From the NCBI GenBank assembly GCA_008694505.1, contig VZDJ01000056.1, positions 4,839,205 to 4,903,204 of the forward strand: 64,000 nt of DNA. Direction: 5' to 3'. The DNA comes from Cyanoderma ruficeps. Taxonomy: Eukaryota; Chordata; Aves; Passeriformes; Timaliidae. Positions 13,601-23,970 of the stretch are shown here, in pieces (the stretch's first letter is position 1; each line of letters begins with the position of its first letter). Position numbers and translations under genes: made by a program. The notes beneath the pieces are model-generated. The model was not told the origin of the DNA. It worked only from the letters and a program-made list of their open reading frames with translations, and ran no database searches.

Positions 13601-15460
13601 AAGTACTGACCACAGCAGGCTCACTCCCAGCTAAGACTGAACTCTAATAAATATTAGCTTGAAATTACACAAATTGGTACAAAATTCACTGTGAGTTTAA
13701 TCAATGTGAGCTATACCAGGAACAAACTTCTCAGAAAATCTGTCATTATATTAAGATCAAGATTATTGTTCTTTTATCTATAGTGGTAGAGTCAGATTTT
13801 TACATACTAAATCTGACACTTTGAGGTACAAAGTATAAAATTCTTTCAAAAGAGTAATAGTTTAGTAAAAAAACTGCTTTGCAAAATCACAGAACAAAAC
13901 ATAAGAGCTTAACCTGTTCTATTAACTGTTGAAATTATTTCCAGAATAGGAGTTATATATATGCTTTTTGTTAATCTTAAAAATGCACATACAGAAAAAA
14001 TGGTCTCATGTTAGAAGTATTAGTAAGGTCAAATAATCTCACACTAGTGGAAAAGTTGATTTCCAAGCTTATATCAAAGATTTACAAAACACCAAAATTC
14101 ATAACCCATAATGTGAAACTAAAAATGGGATTTATATTTCCTGCAGTTTTGGTTTGCTCCATCCTTATTCTGTATTTTGTGCACTTCACAGAAGAGACCA
14201 AAGGTGACAGCACCCTTCCTCCCAATTTTCTACAGTCAGCCTTGCAGACCTGGAAACCAAGAGTGTTCTCTTTTACCCTGGGATCAATTTTTCCTTTCAA
14301 TTTAGAAATCAGAGGCTTCTTCAGATGGCCAGAGCTTGAAGGATAAGTCTGTTTTTTCTCTACAACAAGTGAACAGTACAGCAAGAAACCAGCAATCAAA
14401 AGCTTGAAAACAAGAAGCCAGAATTTAACATTTCTATTTATGAAAGTCACGATATGGAGGCAATTGCATCTGTTTATCAAGTTATTCCCATGTCAGCAAA
14501 AAGCTTGTGTAAATGTACAGCTAACCTGTTATGTCACTGAAACATAAGTTCTAGCATGAAGGAATATGGTTCGAAAAAATTATTTGAAAGGAACTTTTTC
14601 CTCCAGGTCCCATGTAGAAGAATATTTAGGAAAGTAAGTATTGAGGGATGAGAAGTAAAGGATGATTGTTGGTCAAAATGTATCTAAAATAGCACAGACA
14701 TTCAGATGACACTAATTAGGACAAAAGTAAGAGATCATAAAGTGTAGCAAAGATACGCTTAATGCATTTTTCCTGTTAAAGGACAATAGTTAGAAGAGAA
14801 CTTTCTTCAATCCCTCTCCCCTCACCCATGGCATAAGGAGCCCGTAGAGGATAGTGTCAGAATTTTGGCACGGCAACTTGATGGAAGCAAAGCTGGATGT
14901 GCCCACATTTTAAGGACTATAAGACAGACACAGTGTAAGAATTTTTCTTCCCAACCTCTCCCAAGTACCATGTCAGTCCATAATGCTTTAGTAAGTGAAT
15001 TGTTTAATTTTCCTTGCGGCATTTGATTTTCAGCACTGTTAGAGAAACAGGATAATGGACACGACAGACCAGTAGCATGATGCTGTAAAGCAATTCTTGC
15101 ATTCCCAAGACACATTAAAAGGATCTGTTAGTTCTTCACTGAAGCAGTGAAAGCACAATTTGTTTATCAGACTTCACACTGCCATGACTGATTAACAATT
15201 AATACATACAAGAAAAATGAGACAACACTACATACTGAGCAGGGGAGATGTTTCTGATACCAGTTTGGCAACTCATTATATTTCATTCCTAAGAGGCAGT
15301 GAGAAATAAGATACTAATCATTTGGAATGGAGGACATTTTAACACCAGATCCTCTTTTTAATGATGCTTTCATTTAAATGCTGTAAAAAAAGAGGTTTTA
15401 CTGAGATTATTTTCCCAACAGGAATTTTTTTTTATTATGAATATTTTTGTTTTTGTCAGG
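10612..15460. other. AT-rich noncoding stretch, no supported gene
   Basis: A GC-richer bump lies at about 12000-12330. Open frames include 125 codons at 11093-11470 (plus), 112 codons at 14008-14346 (plus, ATG start) and 132 codons at 14082-14480 (minus). The last two overlap on opposite strands. None resembles a known family, and such lengths are expected by chance in this composition. Confidence 0.5.
13409..13427. repeat. (TG)n microsatellite with one interruption
   Basis: Alternating TG over 19 bases, broken by one C at 13413. It is a potentially polymorphic dinucleotide repeat. Confidence 0.9.
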
Positions 15461-15465
15461 ACATA

Positions 15466-15532
15466 TCACTGAGATGATACAACTCCTGGTCACACAGGAG
15501 TTATGTGACCAGGAGTCATGTCATCTCAGTGA
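15466..15532. repeat. imperfect inverted repeat (28-bp arms, 11-nt loop)
   Basis: The left arm 15466-15493 and right arm 15505-15532 are reverse complements at 25 of 28 positions. They begin and end with TCACTGAGATGA / TCATCTCAGTGA and close with CTCCTGGTCAC / GTGACCAGGAG around an 11-nt loop (15494-15504). A TGTCA/TGACA pair outside the arms can extend the stem across a bulge on the left side. It could be a foldback-element remnant or a transcribed hairpin. It is the strongest hairpin I found in the window. Confidence 0.85.
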
Positions 15533-15540
15533 TGACAGCA

Positions 15541-15886
15541 CATCTGTCAAATTAAGTCAGTAGGTTGCAATGCAAAATCAACCACACCATGTCTTTGCAG
15601 AGTCCCCAAAATTCCAAACACATGAGCATCATACAATTATTGTCCTGTATTGTGCTGCACTTTTGTCTTAGTTTGAAAGACTGGTATCTGCTAAGGAAAG
15701 CAGGAGCCTCCCTTGGAATGGAAAACATGAGTCCCTTCCCTCCAAATTATTATAACTTTGAAATTAAGGGGCTTTCAGGCAATGATATGAGAAAAGGAAT
15801 AACAGCTCTTTAGTAGTATGTATATCTGTCTAACTAGGCAAACAAACAACACCAGCAGCTACACCAGACAGAAGCACAAACCCAGC
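15541..15886. other. AT-rich spacer between hairpin and CpG patch
   Basis: Contains an 82-codon plus-strand frame (15565-15813) with no recognisable features, and the start of the 271-codon frame discussed under the CpG patch. Nothing else was seen. Confidence 0.5.
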
Positions 15887-15938
15887 CCAGCCTCGCTCGT
15901 CTGCGGCACTTTCCCCGTTGGTGCAGTTCCGGTCACAG

Positions 15939-15951
15939 CCAGCAGGGGCGC
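15939..15951 (+). promoter_or_regulatory. imperfect CTCF-like motif
   Basis: CCAGCAGGGGCGC resembles the CTCF core CCASYAGRKGGCRS but is one G short in the central G run. It is weak alone and is notable because of the better site 56 bp downstream in the same orientation. Confidence 0.3.
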
Positions 15952-15994
15952 TGGTGGCTCCCGGCCGGGCAGGGGCTGTGCTGATACCCCCACG

Positions 15995-16008
15995 CCTGCA
16001 GGGGGCGC
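15995..16008 (+). promoter_or_regulatory. strong CTCF-like motif
   Basis: CCTGCAGGGGGCGC matches 13 of 14 positions of the CTCF core consensus CCASYAGRKGGCRS; the mismatch is T for A at position 3. It lies in the CpG-dense patch. CTCF binding at such sites anchors chromatin loops in vertebrates. Occupancy here is inferred and depends on methylation. Confidence 0.5.
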
Positions 16009-16030
16009 TGTGGTGCGGGCTCAGGGAGCA

Positions 16031-16620
16031 CACAGTAATGGCGGCTTGGCCCAGGTGGGAGGGATGGAAGGAAGGGATTGCTTTACAAATCCCCAACAAG
16101 ACTCTGTCACAGCAAGCTGGAACAGCAGGGCCTCCCGGCAGGCAGAGAGTGAAAAGCACCAGGGTAAAAGCCTCTTTGGGATTTCTCACCAGTGCTGGCT
16201 GATCCCTGGGTCCAGGCTGTGTGGAGTGTCGGGGCAGCTCCCAGTGGGAAAACAAGGATGTTCCCGAGTCTTGGCAGGGCACACACTGGCTCTGGACTTC
16301 CTGACAGCAGAACAGCAAAAGAAGCCAAGCTGGCAAGCTCAGCCACAGTACCAAAGCAAAAAAAAACCCCACCAAAAAAGAAGCAGGCAAAATGCCCAGA
16401 AAGAGCAGGATCCCTGGTCAGAGGCACCGGCCACGTGTGTCCAGTGGAACAGAACACACTCAAAGGAAGGGCTGCTCTCACCCCACACCCGACTCCCTCT
16501 GGAAACCCCAGCTCAGCTCCCATTTATCGCAACAGCCTCAGAGCCAGGCAGGGGGGCTGGGGCGGGGACAGCAGCCACCCTGAGCACAAACAAAACAAAA
16601 CAGATCAAAAACCCCAAAAA
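16031..16620. other. GC-rich continuation open in several frames
   Basis: Frames are open here on both strands: 271 codons at 15818-16633 and 175 at 16192-16719 on plus, 186 at 15830-16390 and 138 at 16107-16523 on minus. The products are compositionally biased and show no domain I recognise. Mutually overlapping long frames argue that GC-rich composition removed the stops. It could instead be an exon of a noncoding transcript. Confidence 0.45.
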
Positions 16621-17600
16621 TTATATGGGATAATAAAACATCCCCAAAGCAACTTTGTAGCACACATCGTCGTTATGTTACTGTGTTGTGTTATACAGAG
16701 TGTATTTCAAATGCAATAACGAATAAAAATCCTTTAGGGATTCTCAATAAGCTTCAATTTTTTCACATCACAAGAATTTTGTAGTCAAAAAGAGTTGAAC
16801 TCCAGCAGAAGATTATGACACAGGGTGGCAAGTGGAAAAAGAAAAGAGAGGAAATGAAATGGCCATCTCTCTTTTTTTTTATGCTTTTGTAAGCACTTAC
16901 AATGAGGGAAAAATAAAAAATTACATCCAAAAATTGAGTATAAAAATAGTTCAAAAATCTTCAGCTTTTCTTCTGAGGTTACTCACATATATAAATCTGT
17001 ATTGCATCTTTAGACAAGGCTCTGAAAATGTTAAAGAGTGACAGCTACCTCAGCAGCATCTATTTGAACTCTAAAAGAAATTAAGGATACTTGGGACACT
17101 TAGAACATTGTAAATATTTCACATCCAGTGATTCCATGAGCCTTGAACAAAGCTCAGAGTACTGAGACTTCCTGGAAACTCCTGTCTTAGAGCAAGCATA
17201 ATTCAAACTGTCTATAAAAGGAAGATAAAATGTATCAGTTACTTTTCTTGGATTATTTTTACACCTCTCAAACACTCTCCTGAAACTGTAATAATTCAAC
17301 TGCAGTTCTTAGTTCCACTCTGCGAAAGTAAAAGCTGGGAGATACAAGATGCAAATAGGCTGCAACAACTATTTCAGCAACAGGAAATCTTGTTATGCAG
17401 AACACATTGTTTCAAAGTCCATATACTTTTCAAGACTTGACCGTGTCTTCACTCAGAATCCATAAAGATATTTCATTTAAAAAGCAGAAATAAGATCATC
17501 ATGTTGAACCTTAAAGTATATGAGAGATCAAAGTACAATACCATCACCATTACCATCAAATGTAAACAAGGTGAGACAGAACCAGAAGTGACCTATCACT
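16621..17600. other. AT-rich noncoding stretch
   Basis: Short frames only (72 codons at most). No repeat or gene was recognised. Confidence 0.5.
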
Positions 17601-17990
17601 CACCTACCAGAACAAATTAATTACCCCTTGGCATAAGTATAATTTTTACGTACAGAGTCTGGCTCATAATGAGGTCTTTACTATGCAACCGTATTTCAAG
17701 GAATTGTCATCTTAAGTAAACACGTTTTAATTACTGTCACTTTTTTTCATTATTCATTCTCAAGCCTACAATACCTGTCAGGGCTTAATGGATTGTCATC
17801 TCCTACTACTTTCCTGTGGTAACATATGTCCCCATTTATTTCACCAACACACTAATTAAAATACACAGAGTATGCAATGAATTTAGGGTAATTCTGATGG
17901 CAGTGGTATTGCAGTTGTCCATCCTAACAATCCTTCAGAGCTTTTATTTGCTTCTCTGAATACCTTCATGGTGCTTTGTAGCTGGAAACA
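17601..17990. promoter_or_regulatory. candidate enhancer-like AT-rich element
   Basis: Three homeodomain-type cores: TTAATTA at 17617-17623, TTAATTA at 17727-17733 and CTAATTA at 17852-17858. A RUNX-like TGTGGT lies near 17814-17819. It is unique AT-rich DNA with no open frame of note. The regulatory role is inferred from motifs. Confidence 0.25.
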
Positions 17991-20977
17991 ACCTACTGTG
18001 TGACTGTTGATAACGTGACATTTGCCACAAGCACCATCACTTTGAAGAATATTCAAGGAGCAAAAAGGAAATCAATGCAATTTCCAGATAAAAACTTTAA
18101 ATTTTCAGTCAATTACATGGTACAGAATAGCACATTGAGAATAAGTTCACCTAGTGGAGGGAGAAAAGGGTGCATTCTGGAAATAAATACTGCCCTCTTT
18201 CATATGTAAGCCTTAATTACCCTTAGAAGAAAACAATTTCATCTAATTATATAGAAGCTGCTTACTTGTATGTTGAGACATGTTATTTATATTATCGCCA
18301 TTGAAAGTGGTATATCAAGAACCTGAAGGCCAGTTAATTCTGCCACTCGAGCATGTCCATAAAATGTTTACTACTTCTACTACAAATGAGGTATCTCAAA
18401 TGTTCAAGTAGATGCCATATTCACACCAACAACTGTTGAATCAACAGGTCCAGCAGTCCTTCAGCAATTCCTAACAGAGCTTTCCTGGAGCCCTGAAGGG
18501 AAAGCAAAAACTGCTGCTCAGTCCCGTGCCAAACCTTTAACCTTTATATAAATGAAGCAATAATTTGACAAAAGCACTTTCATAGCACACCTAAAATGGA
18601 AGTTAAAAATAAAATGTAAAAAGGAGAACAGCAGGAGAAAGCAAAGGAAAAGAGAGGAAACGATATAGGGGCCTGGCTTTTGTCTACTTTAACCCCACTG
18701 AGTACAGGGTTTGTACATCAGAGATGATACCAGACACATCCTGCTCTCGGAGCCATTAGTGCCGTTCAAAGGTAGTCATTGTATGTCCAGTGAATCACAC
18801 TTGATTCATTTCCAACATCTCTGTTCTGAAGGAAGACAGTAAAACTGCAGTGTCTGCAGAAAATAAATGTACATGCCTTCTAGGTAAAAATTATGATGGG
18901 CACTATAAAAAGAAAGATTAATTTAATATTTTTAATCACAAAAAAACCTCAGTGACTTGTTTCTATAAGTCACCTATACTTCTCATTTCCTTAACCTCAC
19001 ATACAGAGAATTGTCTGCTTGAAAGTCGAGTTTTGAAATTAGCATCTGTCTGTTTTTACCTATCAAACACAATCACACTGAGCATGGCTGAAACTTTTAT
19101 TGCTCTCCTGACAGACACCTGGAGCCAGCGCTGTCAGTGCTCCTCTTTGTTAGCAGTGAGGAAGTGAATGAGATGGACAGTTCTTCAGCAAAATGTTGAA
19201 CAAAAAGTGGACTGAAGCCTTTTACAAGGACATCACCTTTTGCAATGCAGAAAGATTCTCTTTCTTTGACTTTCTAGCACTGTCATATTTAGCAGCTCAC
19301 CTTCCCTCTTCTCGGGCAGTTTTTCCCTATGATGAACCTACGTTGTGAAGGAGACTCAGCTAATCACCAAAAAGCAGACAGAGGAATTCAGGTCGGGTTG
19401 TGAAGGTGAGGGAAGGGGGAGACTGTGCCTGAGCAGGCATTAACAGGTCCTGGAGCAGCACAGGCAGGAGCTGAAACCCCGCTGTACTTCTGAGGAGCAC
19501 ACACGAGATTCTTCTTCAGTTGCAGGGTCACTGGCGCAGTGGTCAGTGCTCCCTCTTCACCTCCTGTTCTTTTTGGGACAACCAAGAATTACTCTGAGCA
19601 AGTTCTGTGTTAGTACAGGAGGCTAATAAAACATTATTCTTTGTCCACCTGTCACTGCAGAAACGGGACTGTGTTCATTCTGGATAAAAGTGCCCTGACA
19701 ACACCTCCAGGCTGGCAGGCAGCTTTATGAGCTGAGGAGTTCAGAGTCATTCTGGTCCTGTTTGGACACCCTTACTTTGTGTCAAATCCACTGTAGTGGC
19801 TTCTGTGGTGATATTGCAAACGTTCTGTAGCATCCCAGTAACTTTTACATGGGTTCAGCCAAGCCTCTCTTAGTTCACATGTTGGAGAGCGACTGCCAGC
19901 AATGCCCCAGCACAGTGAGGATCACAGCACCTTGCTGCAGTATCATCACACCACAGAATTACACAGCAAAATGGCCAACAATATTTTCAAGCTGTCCAGA
20001 GAAGGATGAATTGATTCCCGACTATGGACTATTTCTAATCACTGCTGCCTCTCCAAGTGATAAGAAATATTTGCTTTTCTTCATCAGGAAGGAACAGTGG
20101 CTGCTGGAGCCATGGTGAATTATTTCTTTCATATCCTTGGAAACATATTATACAGCCTTAATTAAAAGAGATTTCCAAAAGAATAGCAAAACACTCCTAA
20201 TGGAAAAAGGACATTCTGGCTTTCAATAGCAAGGAAAATAGAGTGCATTTGTTTACTTCCCTTGATGTTTTATAAGCCTGGAAAGGTTTTCTCTCCATAT
20301 CTCATCTCCCAATGCTTTGATTTGGTCCATTCTGCAGTATTTCACTTCCAGCAGCAATCCAGGGCTGTAACAGGCCAGCCTTCTCTCACAACACTTTCAT
20401 TTCTTCTCTGTACCTACATTTAATACAAGACATTATTTAGAGAGGAGAAGAAAAAGAAATATCAGGAAAATGGGTTCTCCAAGGTCTCAGGATCCAGAAG
20501 GGTGGACATCAAGCTTCCTTTAGTAAAGAAGAGACCAAAACAGACTGTATGTAATCATACACTAATTTCACTAAAGTGGAAAATTCTAACAAGACCCTTG
20601 GGAAGCCTTTTAGAAGAGGAAGCAGAAACAAGGTACAGAGTGGTGCAAGTTACACATCCCTAACTCACAGTGCTGCCAGATGATCCACCTTCATATCTCG
20701 ATTGGAAGGGAGGTAAAGGAGTAAAACTACAGTGCAAATAAACAAAGACAATCAGAAGAGAAAAAGTTTCCAATTAGGAGTAACTACTCAAACAAGACTC
20801 CTTGACCATCCTTGCATTAAGAGCAAGGAGAACATTTCTTCCTACACTAAGTACAAAATTCATGCAGACTTTTATTTGAGAAACTGCATTCAACTGAGCA
20901 CAGATTGAGACCCAGTGTCTAATATGGTCCAAACTTGTTATTTCTAAACCAGCCAAGAACGCTAATACACAGAAATT

Positions 20978-21028
20978 AAAAACAAAACAAAACAAACAAA
21001 ACCAAAAAAACCCGACAACAAAAAAACC
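20978..21028. repeat. A-rich (AAAC)-like low-complexity tract
   Basis: About 50 bases of A with regularly scattered C, similar in style to the tract at 10559-10611. No adjacent retroelement body was recognised. Confidence 0.75.
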
Positions 21029-21773
21029 ATAAACCACATATTTTAAATAGATTTTAACACAATATGTAAATAGGGTAGTATTAAACATAAGACTTAATGT
21101 TCTTATACTATTCCTATGACACGGCTCAGGAGTAGGGCATGATTACATTCCTCTCCCTGTCTAACTGTTATCTAGGCATTCCATCAACAAGGATGGTGCA
21201 TCTCTTCACTAATTACACAGACAAAAAGCACCGATGAGAAAAGCCACATTCAGGGAGCAAACTCTTCTCCTTCTAGGAAAGCAAGTCTACCAAATCTTGT
21301 ATCTTATTTTTCCAATCTTTTTGGAGACTCAGCACTCAGAAGCTGGTCTTCACCAAAGCAAATCCACACGGACATATCTTCCAGAATCTTATCAAATATG
21401 CATACAATCTTCTAAGGAACTTTTAGCTTCATTTTTCTGGCTACAGCTGACTTTGTTTCCACTGAAAATTAAATAAAGGACAAATAGAAGGAGCCAACTT
21501 GGGAAGAAACTCACACTTCAGGAGAAATATAGCTGATTCTCTTAGAGCCAAGATCCAACTTCCAGAATTTTTCATTTTTAACAAACAAGAAAATGTAACC
21601 CACTTGACACTAGGAATATGGTTTCCTGAAATCCATTCCAATTGCTGCAATTAAATGTGGCACATAAGCCAAGAACATGGAATTAGTTAGATTATATCTG
21701 ACACACGTGAACAAGTTTAACCTTAAAAAATATTAATAATAAATTATCCCTTTGTAAAGTCAAGATTGGTGAG

Positions 21774-21805
21774 GTTAGATAATTTCTGCTGTTAGATAAT
21801 TTCTG
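21774..21805. repeat. 15-bp near-tandem duplication
   Basis: GTTAGATAATTTCTG occurs at 21774-21788 and again, perfectly, at 21791-21805, a period of 17 bp. It looks like a recent small tandem duplication. Confidence 0.85.
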
Positions 21806-22684
21806 AATGTTCTTCCTTTAAAAACTGGGTACAGGTGGAATTCCTTGCATTTTCTTTCCATTTGAAATGTTTTGAAGGATGTCACCAGCAAGAGAAGCAC
21901 ACAGGTCCTGCTGCTGAAATTTGGCAACATGGAAATTACATGTCTTGAATTTTCTCAGCAGAGTACATGCAGAGTTTGAACTGACCACTAACCAGTGCAG
22001 ATGGCAAAGAAAATCCTGTGGTTCCAGCAAAGTGTTACATGAACTGAAAAGCAAACACAGCATGGGAGCACCTTGGCTGCTGGCCTTTTCTGCTCTCATG
22101 AAATATTTGAGGCTCTCTCCAAGAAAGATGGGTGCAGTATTCCAAGTTCTCAGGAATGTGAGGCCCACTGAGTAAATAGTTCACACTTAAAATGTTCGCT
22201 CTGCGTGAGCAAAACATCACAGCTCTTACGTGACGTGTTTGGGACAAAGCTCTTCAGGCCCCAGACTCCAGAAGGGCTCGCTGCATTCTGCTACGCTGCC
22301 CCAGCAGCTGCACTAGAAAGGTACAACTACAGGCTGTTAATCTGCATGTGCTGCAGAAAAACACCACCACTGCTTGTGCTTACTACAAATATGCCAAAAC
22401 AACTGCAAAAAGAAGTTTTTTAATCCTAGATCAGAAATGCCCTTTCTTGTTCTGAGGCTGTTCTCAGGAGCCAAGTGTTACTGTAGCAAAGACAAAGCTT
22501 ATTTCATTTTTCTCCCCAGACAATTGCCATCAAACAGGGATTTCTGAAACATATTACAGCTTGTCTCGCAGACATCTGGAGCCAAGGCTGGCACAGACTC
22601 TGCTATTCAAAAGAAAAGTGAAAAAGACAGACAGCACTTCAAAATAAATCAATTGCATTTATTAGCTCCTTTTGCTGATGTTTT

Positions 22685-22723
22685 GGGGAAGGAAGGAAGG
22701 AAGAAAGAAAAGAGAGGAAGAGG
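22685..22723 (+). repeat. 39-nt homopurine tract with (GGAA)4
   Basis: An unbroken G/A run containing four consecutive GGAA units from 22687, then GAAA units. It is a microsatellite-like tract. GGAA repeats can also bind ETS-family factors, which is an inference here. Confidence 0.85.
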
Positions 22724-23948
22724 TTTTCAGCATTAACGGTCTTATTTTCTTTTCTATTTAAAACTCTTATTACTTCTAGTCAGATCAATGGCATTATGCA
22801 TTTTCCAATAATTTGTCTGAGATAAAACTAGAGCTATAAAAGCTTCAGGATTTACTAAGGACATCTATTTCCATTCCAAGAGCTAAATAAAACCAGGAAG
22901 AAAAATAGATCCATTTGAGTCCAGCATACTTGGGTTTATAGTTGAATTTCCACACACTGAAACCAAGTATGGCTCTCAAATTTGCCTTGAAGAAGTTCAC
23001 AAGTCAGAACATTTGCTTGCACAGATTTAGCAGTATAATTTGAAAGAGTTCACACAGTGCTTCTTCAGACCACAACTGATATTCATGTGTTTTAGAAAAT
23101 GTACTACAGTAGCTGCAACATGCTGGAAAGTGAGCTTTTCCCTCCTGATACCAAAATCTAAAGGTTTTATAAAATCTATATGGAATGGAGCAACTGAGAG
23201 AACAAATACATAGTTTTCTAATAAAATTTAAAAAATCTTTTTAGATCAGAAGAATCTGTCAGCATGCTCAAAGCTTCATATGGAAGGCTGAGTATCACAT
23301 ACTGTTTGTCAAACCCAAATGAAGTCTTCTAATCACTGTATTGGACAGCAAAATAAACACGAGAAGCTGCCAGAATATTGGAGCTTTCTGAGCTATCTGC
23401 AATTGCATTGTCTCATTTCTCTAAAAATAATACTTGTCGGCACAATTAAACACAGAAATAGAGCAGCCAATTCATTAGATTCAGTTTTCCTTTACACTAA
23501 GATAAATTGGGAGAGATGAAGTGAAATACACTGAGTTAATTCCCAATTTGTACTGATGACAATCAGAATCTGGCTTAAATATGATCATCTGCTAAAATAC
23601 ATGAACTATGAATTTCAAAACAAAACAAAGCCTCTTCCTACAGAAGGCAACTGTGAAAACAGATGTCTCTGCTGTAAGAATGTTCAGTTTGATGCTATTA
23701 TAAGAATTATAAAAACCAAGATCCATGGAAGCTTACTTCCTGCTGGAAAATATAATATGGTTCACTTCACTAAAACAAACAAAGTCTGGCATGTAAAAAA
23801 AACCAAACAAACCTACGCTACTGTTGCAGTCATTAATAGTAGTTCCTACATTCCAAATTTCACTTGCTCTTCTCATAACCTGAACAACGTCTCAAAATAC
23901 TAAAAAATATTGTTTTAAAATATTTATGATTCTGCTTGGCTTCAGAAG

Positions 23949-23970
23949 CAAATCACTTAAAAGTGATTTG
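23949..23970. repeat. perfect 10-bp inverted repeat
   Basis: CAAATCACTT and AAGTGATTTG flank a 2-nt centre (AA), giving a near-continuous 22-nt palindrome. It could be a dimeric protein site or chance. Confidence 0.85.

Larger units (their letters stand above)
15887..16030. promoter_or_regulatory. CpG-dense patch (CpG-island-like core)
   Basis: I counted 11 CpG dinucleotides in about 140 bp of roughly two-thirds GC, in a window where CpG is otherwise scarce. Two CTCF-like motifs lie inside it. It could be an unmethylated regulatory element or the promoter of a noncoding RNA. No TATA box or transcript evidence can be read from the sequence. Confidence 0.45.
17991..22684. other. AT-rich noncoding stretch, no supported gene
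   Basis: Open frames reach 116 codons (21818-22168 minus) and overlap opposite-strand frames. A GC-richer bump lies at 19380-19580. No recognisable protein, RNA or mobile element was seen apart from the short repeats listed separately. Confidence 0.5.

Noticed and set aside
17081..17299. 72-codon minus-strand frame that reads like a protein fragment
   Set aside because: No family recognised, AT-rich background, and no supporting splice sites.
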